From positions 1 to 64,000 of the forward strand of contig NZ_SMCS01000004.1 in the NCBI RefSeq assembly GCF_004342265.1: DNA of 64,000 nucleotides, read 5' to 3'. The DNA comes from Luteibacter rhizovicinus. GTDB taxonomy: Bacteria; Pseudomonadota; Gammaproteobacteria; Xanthomonadales; Rhodanobacteraceae. Both the position numbers and the translations under genes were made by a program. The notes beneath the pieces are model-generated. The model worked only from the letters and a program-made list of their open reading frames with translations, made no database searches and had not been told where the DNA came from. Position 1 is the stretch's first letter. Each line of letters opens with the position of its first letter. Shown here one piece after another: positions 57,325-64,000 of the stretch.

Positions 57325-58719
57325 TCACTTCTCGGCGGAGGCCTGGCTATCGGGGGCCGTGTCGCGGAGTTCGGGCACGCGGATGTCCACGTAGGACGAC
57401 GAGCGCATTTCACGCAGATAGTCTTCGTACGCCTGGTCGGCCTTGCGGTTGCCAATGGACTGGCGTGCCTGATCGCGCTGGAGCTGGTTGGTGAGATCGC
57501 TGTCACGCGCGCCGAGGCGCTGCATGATGATCCAGCCGGCATCGGTCTGGATGGGGTGGGAGATTTCGTTGTCTTTCAGGCTGGCGATCTGCTGACCGAT
57601 GGCCGAACCCCAGGCTTCCTTCGGGAACCAACCCATATCGCCGCCGGCGTTGGCGGTGGTGTTGTCCTTCGACTCGTCCTTCGCGAGCTTCGAGAAGTCT
57701 TCTTTCTTGTCGACGAGACGGGTGTAGAGGTCCTGGGCTTTCTTTTCGGCCTGTTCCGGCGTCACGATTTCGGACGGCTTGATGAGGATCTGGCGGGCGT
57801 GATACTCGGTGACGATCTGCTTGCCCGGAGCGCGCGTGTCGACCAGCTTCAGGATGTGGAACCCGGTGGGGCCACGCAGTGCGGGAGTCGTTTCGCCCGG
57901 CTTGAGCGAGGTCACGGCATCGGCGAACGCCGGCGGGACTTCGTCCAGACGACGCCAGCCCAGGTCGCCGCCTTCGAGCGCGTCCGGCGCGTCGGAGAAA
58001 CGGATGGCCGCAGCGTTGAAGTCCATGCCGCCCTTGACGGCGTTGATCGCGTCTTCGGCTTTCTTCTGGGCCTGTGCGATGTCGTCGGCACCGCCGCCGC
58101 TGGGTGTGCTGATCTGGATGTGCGCCAGATGCACTTCGCCTGCCTTGTACGCAGGGCTGTTGAGCATGTTGTTCACTTCGGCGTCGGTCACCGTGACCGA
58201 GTCGCGCACCACGTTCTCGTGCAGCTTCTGGGCGGTGATCTGCTCCGACAGCTGCTGGCGGAAGGCGGCATAGCTGTAGCCGTCGTGTTCGACGGCGGCG
58301 CGCAGCTGGTCGGGCGTCATCTTGTTCTGCTGCGCGACGTTGGCGGCAGCGGCGTCGATGTCGGCGTCCGAAACGCGGATGCCCTGGTCGTTGGCTTTCG
58401 CGACCTGGAGCTTCATGAGGATCAGACGGTCGAGCACCTGGCGCGCCAGCACGTTCTGCGGCGGCAGCTGGCCCGGATTGCTGGCGTACTGACGGACGAT
58501 GGCGTTCATCGCGTTGTCGAGTTCGCTTTGCAGGATGACTTCTTCGTCGACGACAGCCACGATCCGGTCGAGCGAGCCGTTGCCGCCGGGTGTGCCGCTG
58601 GCAGCGACGCCGCCGGCGGCCGCGGGCGTTGCCGGCTGCATCAGCTGGGCACGGGCGGCGGGCGCAACGGCAGCCGCTAGGGCGGCGGCGAGCAGGGAGT
58701 AAGCGAGGATCTGCTTCAT
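57325..58719 (-). CDS. surA: Periplasmic chaperone/prolyl isomerase SurA
   Basis: A 464-aa outer-membrane protein chaperone. Signal peptide (MKQILAYSLLAAALAAAVAPA), SurA N domain (LDRIVAVVDEEVILQSEL), and two parvulin domains: first with VHLAHIQIST...DLGWRRLDEVPPAF, second with YHARQILIKPSEIVT...GDMGWFPKEAWGSAI. It helps fold outer-membrane proteins including LptD, encoded immediately upstream. The start is set at 58719; 14 codons upstream are excluded because the signal peptide begins here. Confidence 0.94.
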   Translation of the reverse strand: MKQILAYSLLAAALAAAVAPAARAQLMQPATPAAAGGVAASGTPGGNGSLDRIVAVVDEEVILQSELDNAMNAIVRQYASNPGQLPPQNVLARQVLDRLILMKLQVAKANDQGIRVSDADIDAAAANVAQQNKMTPDQLRAAVEHDGYSYAAFRQQLSEQITAQKLHENVVRDSVTVTDAEVNNMLNSPAYKAGEVHLAHIQISTPSGGGADDIAQAQKKAEDAINAVKGGMDFNAAAIRFSDAPDALEGGDLGWRRLDEVPPAFADAVTSLKPGETTPALRGPTGFHILKLVDTRAPGKQIVTEYHARQILIKPSEIVTPEQAEKKAQDLYTRLVDKKEDFSKLAKDESKDNTTANAGGDMGWFPKEAWGSAIGQQIASLKDNEISHPIQTDAGWIIMQRLGARDSDLTNQLQRDQARQSIGNRKADQAYEDYLREMRSSSYVDIRVPELRDTAPDSQASAEK

Positions 58720-58862
58720 CGAATCGAGCCTGGAGCCCAAGTGGGCGTGTCGGTGAGTCATCTTGGAGGCGCGATGCGCCGCCTCGTCGTGTCGAAAACC
58801 GGGCGGGCCGCCGCGGTTCGCGACGACCTTGTCCGGAGTCTCAAAGGGATGCGAAATCCCCT

Positions 58863-61397
58863 TTACTGATAGCCAAGGATAGCACGCCGCAGATAGGTCC
58901 CCGTCTGCGGGCTGAGCGAGCCCAAGCCCTTGAATTCAACCTCGAACATGATCGCGTTGGTGGTGCTCCGCGTGTAGTCGCGCACGTAGTGGCGACCCAG
59001 CAGGCGAAACGCCACGCAGCAGCTGTCGTACTCGACGCCCACGGCCGCTTCCAGCGTCCGGTTGGAGAATGTGAACACCTGGTTGCCAGCCACGTTTGGC
59101 ACGATATCCCGACGGGCGAAGACCCAGCGGGCCAGCGCGCGCCAGCGTTCCGAGACCGGATAGACCACGGACGTATCGAATTGTTCCATCACGTTGCGGC
59201 GATAGCGGTAGGAGAAATTGAGGATGCCGTCGCCCTTGATCCGGCGCTGGACCTGGACGGTCGCCAGATCGGTGTCGTGGCCTTCGTAGATGATCTGGTT
59301 CTGCTCGTTGAGGACGCCCTGTTTCGACGTATTCGGATTCCACTGGTACGAGCTGTTGACACGCCAGAGGTCGTTCAGCTGTACGGCGAACTGAGCGATG
59401 TAGTCGGATCCGCTGTAGTCGGTGGGAAGCACGCCGGGCATTTGCACGCGCTGGTTGGTCAGGTAGCGGATCTGGCCGATGCTGGCCGATACGCGCTCCA
59501 CGCCGCCGTCGTCGAGCAGGCGCGTGGTCAGCGCCGCGGTGATGTTGTTCGCGTCCATCTGGCGGTCGGCGCCCGAGAACCGGTTCGGGCTGAACAGCTG
59601 CCAGAAGTCGAACGACATCGCGTTCGTGTCGAAGATGGGCTGGTTCGACTGATCCCGGTAAGGCACGTACAGGTAGTACAGACGCGGCTCGAGCGTCTGC
59701 GTGTAGGTGGTGCCGAACAGGTTGGTTTGCTTGTCGAAGATCAGGCCCGCGTCGACGCTGGCGATAGGCACAGAACGGCTGGGTTTCCGCTCGTTGAAGC
59801 CGAACTGCTGGTAATCGCTCGTGAGCTGATAACCCGTGTAACGGTAGGCGAGCTTCGGGCGGACAAACCAGGACGCGCCCTGGAAATCGGCGGCCAGGAA
59901 GGGGTAGAGATCGAGGCGGTCGCCGTCGACCTGACGATCGGCGGCATCGCTCTTGCGGAAGGCTACGGCCTCGGTCGCGATACCCGTCGTCAGCCATCGG
60001 TTGATCGGATAGTCGACGTTGAAGGTGGCACGCGGCCAGCGCTTGTACGGCGCGACCGTATTGGGCAGACCCGCGTCCACGTTCTGGTAGGAATCGGCGC
60101 CGAAGGACGTGTTCCAGTATTTCCCGTTGCCGTAAATATAGGCGTTCGACGAAAGCAGGCCCGTCGCGGCACCGAAGATGTCGTTATTGAAGTCGCGGAA
60201 ATACTGATTGTCCGATGCGCGGTTGATGCTCGTTGCGAAGGTCCAACCCGGCGCGATTGAGGTCGAGTTGGCGAACTTGATCAGGTAGCGCTGCTTGCTG
60301 CCGCCGCGATCGCTGGTGCCGCTGATGTCGTCGTCGGGACCCTTGTCGTGCGGCATGTATTCCAGATTGATGGTGCCGTTGGTCCGCGCGAACAGATAAC
60401 GGAACTCGCCGGCGGCCATGAAGCCGCGATCGGAGTAGTAGCGCGGTTCGACCGTGGCATCGTAGTTCGGCGCCAGGTTCAGGTAATAAGGCACGCCCAG
60501 ATACAGGCCCGAATGGCTCGAGCTGCCGAAGGTCGGGTACAGGAAACCGCTCTTCCTGCGGTCGTCCAGCGGGAAGGTGAAGTAGGGCAGGTACATGAAG
60601 GGAATGTTCTTGAAGCGCATGGTCCCGCTTCGCGCGGTACCGACGCCCGTGTCCTTGTTGAGCGTAATTTCTTTCGCCCTGAACTCCCACATGTGGCTGC
60701 CGACATCGCACGTGGAATAGCTGGCCAGATGCATGCGGCTGTGCATCGGGTCCAGCAGCGTGCCGTGGGCCGCGACGCCGTTGCCGCGCGATTGCAGCAT
60801 CTGGTAGCGGACGTTGTCGGCTTCGCCCTGGTTCGGATTGGTGGTGCCGGTCAGGTGGTCGGCCGACATCAACATCCCGGCTTCCTGGTAACGCACGTTG
60901 CCCTGCGCGTCGTAAGCCGTGGTGTCCGCGTTGTAATGGACGTCGTCGGCGCGCAGCAACTGATCGGCGCGCTCGAGCCGTACGCCGCCCATCATGTGAT
61001 AGACGTTCGGTTCGGTGCTTTCGACCGAGATGGAGTTCGTGTTCGTGACCGCGGTATCGCGAAGCGTGGTGTCCTTCGTGATCGTCGGATCGTAGAAGTC
61101 CAGCATCGCGTTCGGGCGACACATGTTGTAGTTGATCGGCCGCGGCGTACACACGAAGGAACCCAGGGGGCAGTACGCGACGGGTGCTTCCCGCTTCGCC
61201 GCGGTGGGCGCGGGGGCGTCTTCGGCGCGAACCGCATCGGCGGCGATACCCGAGACGAAGAGGGCGGCGGCAACCGCGAGCAGGCGGCGTTGAGGCAGGA
61301 TGCTTTTGCGTGACGTCACTGGCGCGGTCTGTTCCGTTCGAAAGGCAGCTAACCTAGCAGAATCCTTGTCCCCACGGCGCGTCGAAACATTCCCCAT
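58863..61397 (-). CDS. lptD: LPS-assembly protein LptD
   Basis: An 844-aa outer-membrane beta-barrel that with LptE inserts LPS into the outer leaflet. Signal segment (RRLLAVAAALFVSGIAADAVRA), OstA jellyroll (VYHMMGGVRLERADQLLRAD; YDAQGNVRYQEAGMLMSAD), then a C-terminal barrel starting near TMRFKNIPFMYLPYFTFPLDDRRKSG. Cysteines occur near the N-terminus, in STCDVGSH and as a CC pair in YDSCCVAFR, matching the disulfide pattern needed for function. AAGGAA precedes the ATG. First gene of the lptD-surA-pdxA-rsmA-apaGH group. Confidence 0.95.
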   Translation of the reverse strand: MGNVSTRRGDKDSARLAAFRTEQTAPVTSRKSILPQRRLLAVAAALFVSGIAADAVRAEDAPAPTAAKREAPVAYCPLGSFVCTPRPINYNMCRPNAMLDFYDPTITKDTTLRDTAVTNTNSISVESTEPNVYHMMGGVRLERADQLLRADDVHYNADTTAYDAQGNVRYQEAGMLMSADHLTGTTNPNQGEADNVRYQMLQSRGNGVAAHGTLLDPMHSRMHLASYSTCDVGSHMWEFRAKEITLNKDTGVGTARSGTMRFKNIPFMYLPYFTFPLDDRRKSGFLYPTFGSSSHSGLYLGVPYYLNLAPNYDATVEPRYYSDRGFMAAGEFRYLFARTNGTINLEYMPHDKGPDDDISGTSDRGGSKQRYLIKFANSTSIAPGWTFATSINRASDNQYFRDFNNDIFGAATGLLSSNAYIYGNGKYWNTSFGADSYQNVDAGLPNTVAPYKRWPRATFNVDYPINRWLTTGIATEAVAFRKSDAADRQVDGDRLDLYPFLAADFQGASWFVRPKLAYRYTGYQLTSDYQQFGFNERKPSRSVPIASVDAGLIFDKQTNLFGTTYTQTLEPRLYYLYVPYRDQSNQPIFDTNAMSFDFWQLFSPNRFSGADRQMDANNITAALTTRLLDDGGVERVSASIGQIRYLTNQRVQMPGVLPTDYSGSDYIAQFAVQLNDLWRVNSSYQWNPNTSKQGVLNEQNQIIYEGHDTDLATVQVQRRIKGDGILNFSYRYRRNVMEQFDTSVVYPVSERWRALARWVFARRDIVPNVAGNQVFTFSNRTLEAAVGVEYDSCCVAFRLLGRHYVRDYTRSTTNAIMFEVEFKGLGSLSPQTGTYLRRAILGYQ

Positions 61398-61543
61398 GAC
61401 ACACGTTCCTTATAGATAAAGACGAATGCCCAGCGGCGGGCCGAGCTTACACCCGGGCAGTATGCCGTCTGTCGCCGTCCGGTTGCCGAACGGCCGTTCA
61501 TGGTTTCGCTTCGTGAAGCCGATCGAGCTGGCCCGGAGCCGGA

Positions 61544-62104
61544 TCAGGTGCGCGGGCGGCGCTCGTGCTGCCAGAGCACTTCGCCATGTCCACTGCGGCG
61601 GGCCAGTACCCGTGCGATGACGAAGAGCAGGTCCGACAGGCGGTTCAGGTAACGCTGGGCCTGCGGCCTGACCTCTTCCACGCGACCGAGCGCGACCACA
61701 TCGCGTTCGGCACGGCGACAGACGGTCCGGGCCAGATGGCAGCAGGATGCGGCCATGCCGCCGCCTGGCAGGATGAAGTCCTTGAGCGCCGGCAGGTCGG
61801 CATTGAAGCCGTCCAGCACGTTCTCCAGCCGGTCGATATCGGCGTCCTGCACCATGGCCATGCCGGGGATGCAGAGTTCGCCGCCCAGATCGAACAATTC
61901 ATGCTGGATCTGGGCAAGCGTCTCGCGGACGTCGTCGTCGACGCCATCGGCGGCCAGCACCATACCGATCGTGCTGTTCAGTTCGTCGACGGTGCCATAG
62001 GCCGCGACCCGCAAGGAGTCCTTGCCGGTCCGGCTGCCGTCGCCGAGGCCGGTGCTGCCGTCGTCCCCGGTCCGGGTGTATATCTTCGAAAGACGATTGC
62101 CCAC
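61544..62104 (-). CDS. ATP:cob(I)alamin adenosyltransferase (PduO type)
   Basis: A 186-aa enzyme that makes adenosylcobalamin from cob(I)alamin and ATP. GNRLSKIYTRTGDDGSTGLGDG is the P-loop-like ATP site; AYGTVDELNSTIG, LPGGGMAASCCHLARTVCRRAER (the catalytic PGG.....LH/CRRAER region) and YLNRLSDLLFV are typical. I start at GTG 62104, just before GNRLSK, leaving 10 nt to the upstream gene; an ATG at 62146 would give an extra 14 residues and overlap it. It is paired with a BtuM-like transporter gene. Confidence 0.9.
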   Translation of the reverse strand: MGNRLSKIYTRTGDDGSTGLGDGSRTGKDSLRVAAYGTVDELNSTIGMVLAADGVDDDVRETLAQIQHELFDLGGELCIPGMAMVQDADIDRLENVLDGFNADLPALKDFILPGGGMAASCCHLARTVCRRAERDVVALGRVEEVRPQAQRYLNRLSDLLFVIARVLARRSGHGEVLWQHERRPRT

Positions 62105-62114
62105 GGAATGCCCG

Positions 62115-62714
62115 TCAGTGGATCGGGCGGCCTGCGCCCTGGTCATGGCGCAGGGTGGCGGTGAGCTTCACGACCAGTACGTGCATGACGGCGCCGATGG
62201 CGACATAGATAGCGGAAGTGCGCAGGTAAGGCAGATACCAGTCGGCCAGGTTTTCCATCCAGGCGCCCATGCTGCGCGGCTGGGGAACGCTGTTGCTCAG
62301 CCAGTAGAAGCTGCCGTTGGAAATCAGGTAGCAGACACTGACGGTCGCCACCAGGCTGCCCACCAGCAGGCCGAAAGCCCTGGCGTCCAGCGCGCGAGCG
62401 TGGCGAGCGAGCCAGCCGCCCCCGAGCCACATGCTGAAATAGGCCGGAACCAGGAACCAATAGGCCGCGGAAACGCAGTAGTGGCTCCAGAAATCCATGC
62501 CCTGGTTCGTGATGACGATGAAGTCGACCAGCACGGCTTCGGCCATCAGTATCGGGAAAGCCCAGCGCGCGGAGCCGCGCAGCCAGAAACCGCCCAGGAA
62601 GAAGACGGCCCACGAGGCATCGGGCAACGCGCCGAAGTGGTTCATGCGCGTGGCGGCCATCACGGCGGCCAGCGCGAGGAAAATGCCGACGCGGTGCTTT
62701 TGCGTCAATGCCAT
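62115..62714 (-). CDS. btuM: BtuM-like cobalamin transporter
   Basis: A 199-aa inner-membrane protein with about six helices. It has TRMNHFGALPDASWAVFFLGGFWLR near the N-terminus and Cys80 in SHYCVSAAYWFLVPAYFSMWLGG. BtuM of Thiobacillus denitrificans, an ECF S-component-like solitary B12 transporter, uses a Cys at position 80 to coordinate cobalt and remove cyanide. The shared position, the length and the adjacent adenosyltransferase support the call, which rests on my memory of that family, not on a search. It precedes the adenosyltransferase in the same operon. No cobalamin riboswitch is visible in the 85 nt upstream. Confidence 0.72.
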   Translation of the reverse strand: MALTQKHRVGIFLALAAVMAATRMNHFGALPDASWAVFFLGGFWLRGSARWAFPILMAEAVLVDFIVITNQGMDFWSHYCVSAAYWFLVPAYFSMWLGGGWLARHARALDARAFGLLVGSLVATVSVCYLISNGSFYWLSNSVPQPRSMGAWMENLADWYLPYLRTSAIYVAIGAVMHVLVVKLTATLRHDQGAGRPIH

Positions 62715-62799
62715 GGGTCGAACTCCGGAAGCGACAGGCGCCTAGTCTACAGCGGCGAGCACTCCTACAGGCGCTCCGACAAGTCCTAGTGCCGGTATC

Positions 62800-64000
62800 A
62801 TGACGCCCATGACCGCGAACGATCCCATCATCATCGTCGGCGGCGGCCTCGTCGGCGCCAGTCTTGCCATCGCGCTGGATGCCGCGGGCCGCGAGGCCGT
62901 GCTTATCGAGGCGGCCGCGCCACGTACCGGCGCCCAGCCCAGCTACGACGAACGCAATCTCGCCCTTGCCCGTGCGACCGTGAACGGCCTGACCGCTATC
63001 GGCGTCTGGGAACTGGCGGCGCCACGGGCGACCCCCATCGTCGATATTCATGTCAGCCGCGCGGGCGATTTCGGTAGCGTCAGGATGAATGCCGCCGCGG
63101 AAGGCGTCGATGCGCTGGGCTGGACACTGCCCGCCCGCGAACTCGGCGAAGCCTTGCTTCGTCGGCTGGATACCTGCCGCCACCTGACGCGTATCGCTCC
63201 CGGGCGGGTCGGTGCCATCGAGGCCTTCGAGGGCGGATGGTCCGTTGCCGTGGAAACGCCCGATGGCCCACGCCGCCTTTCGACACCCCTGCTGGTCGCC
63301 GCCGATGGCACGCATTCCGAGGTACGGGCCCAGCTCGGCATCGGCACGCGTGTCCACGACTACGAGCAGACGCTGTTTGTCTGCACGATGACGCCGGAGC
63401 GCGATCATCGCGGGCGTGCCTTCGAACGATTCACGGATCGGGGACCCGTCGCCGTCCTCCCGCTGGCGGAGCGCAGGCTAGGGCTCGTCCTTACCGTGGA
63501 CGCGCACGAAGCCGCCGATGTCGCCGCGATGGACGACGCGGCTTTCAGCGCACTTGCCCAGGATCGTTTTGGCTGGCGCCTGGGCCGGCTTTCACGCCCG
63601 GGTAAGCGCCATCCGTACGAGATCCGCCGTGTCGCCGCCGAATCGCTGACCGGTCCGCGCGCCGTCGTGGTCGGCAACGCTGCACAAACAGTTCACCCGA
63701 TCGGGGCGCAGGGTTTCAACCTGGGCCTGCGCGATGCGCTGACGCTGTCCGAGCTGGTTGCCGGGGCGTCCGATCCGGGCGATGCGCGTCTGCTTGCAGA
63801 CTATGCGTCGCGTCGCGAGAGCGATCGCGAGGGCACTATGGCGATGAGTCACGGCCTGGTCCGGCTCGCCTGTCTCGAACAGCCGTTCCTCGGCCCCTTA
63901 CGTTCGCTCGCGATGCTGGCTTTCGACCGTGTGCCGCCCTTGCGTCGGGCCATGGCACGGCGCGGCATGGGTTTTCGCGAACACGCTCCCGCAGCGATCA
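62800..64000 (+). CDS. ubiH: UbiH-type FAD monooxygenase of ubiquinone synthesis (3' end outside window)
   Basis: The frame is open from ATG 62800 (or 62809) to the window end: 400 residues, with the C-terminus missing. IIIVGGGLVGASLAIALDAAG is the Rossmann FAD loop, YDERNLALARATVNGL a typical UbiH segment, LLVAADGTHSEVRAQLGI the DG motif, and GNAAQTVHPIGAQGFNLGLRD the UbiH/COQ6 signature. These enzymes hydroxylate the ubiquinone ring. UbiH versus UbiF or UbiI cannot be fully separated; overall fit is best to UbiH. It is divergent from btuM. Confidence 0.85.
   Translation, partial: MTPMTANDPIIIVGGGLVGASLAIALDAAGREAVLIEAAAPRTGAQPSYDERNLALARATVNGLTAIGVWELAAPRATPIVDIHVSRAGDFGSVRMNAAAEGVDALGWTLPARELGEALLRRLDTCRHLTRIAPGRVGAIEAFEGGWSVAVETPDGPRRLSTPLLVAADGTHSEVRAQLGIGTRVHDYEQTLFVCTMTPERDHRGRAFERFTDRGPVAVLPLAERRLGLVLTVDAHEAADVAAMDDAAFSALAQDRFGWRLGRLSRPGKRHPYEIRRVAAESLTGPRAVVVGNAAQTVHPIGAQGFNLGLRDALTLSELVAGASDPGDARLLADYASRRESDREGTMAMSHGLVRLACLEQPFLGPLRSLAMLAFDRVPPLRRAMARRGMGFREHAPAAI

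Noticed and set aside
62715-62799. Cobalamin riboswitch before btuM
   Set aside because: The gap is too short and lacks the B12-box sequence.

Overview
The window is high-GC, gene-dense chromosomal DNA of a gammaproteobacterium. The gene content and order point to the Lysobacterales (Xanthomonadales), most likely Rhodanobacteraceae (Luteibacter or Dyella type). The reasons are a division and cell-wall (dcw) cluster without murD or murB, an RpfC-like sensor, GTAGGAGC-type extragenic palindromes and high-GC codon use. The genus is inference; no 16S gene is present.

Layout. (1) 1-357: 3' end of an IS481-type insertion sequence. (2) 498-6394, minus strand: a czcCBA-type metal efflux operon (czcC-czcB-czcA) with a small Cys/His-rich membrane-anchored protein upstream. 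(3) 6454-14857: an RpfC-like hybrid histidine kinase, a beta-propeller sensor kinase and a GH31 alpha-glucosidase, separated by 139-bp palindromic repeats. (4) 15063-18783: a YehZYXW/OsmF-type osmoprotectant ABC transporter. (5) 18794-28488: a 58-aa CC-x3-C-x2-C protein, a GH18 lipoprotein, an M13 metallopeptidase, a haem-oxygenase-like di-iron protein, a GGDEF/EAL protein, a HAD hydrolase and a GlcD-type FAD oxidase. (6) 28531-32500: yraN and lpoA, divergent from rsmI, then rnpB (RNase P RNA). (7) 32680-49468: the dcw cluster mraZ-rsmH-ftsL-ftsI-murE-murF-mraY-ftsW-murG-murC-ddl-ftsQ-ftsA-ftsZ-lpxC, mostly joined by ATGA/GTGA overlaps. (8) 49770-54125: dciA, a LytM peptidase and secA. (9) 54188-61397, minus strand: lptD-surA-pdxA-rsmA-apaG-apaH, the same order as in Escherichia coli. 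(10) 61544-62714, minus strand: an adenosyltransferase with a BtuM-like cobalamin transporter. (11) 62800-64000: ubiH, cut by the window end.

Functionally most of the window is core envelope biology: peptidoglycan precursor synthesis and division (dcw, lpoA, LytM), lipid A and LPS export (lpxC, lptD), outer-membrane protein folding (surA) and secretion (secA). Accessory modules for metals, osmolytes, glucans, signalling and B12 lie around it.

The signals most worth following are these: six copies of a 138-140 bp inverted-repeat element present in both orientations; AGGA-loop hairpins in the ftsZ leader and in the ftsZ-lpxC gap; 10-bp-spaced MraZ boxes next to a dyad on the mraZ -35 element; the BtuM-like protein with Cys80; the di-iron haem-oxygenase-like protein; and an unlinked RpfC-like kinase. 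I saw no CRISPR array, prophage, tRNA or plainly novel defence or biosynthetic system.
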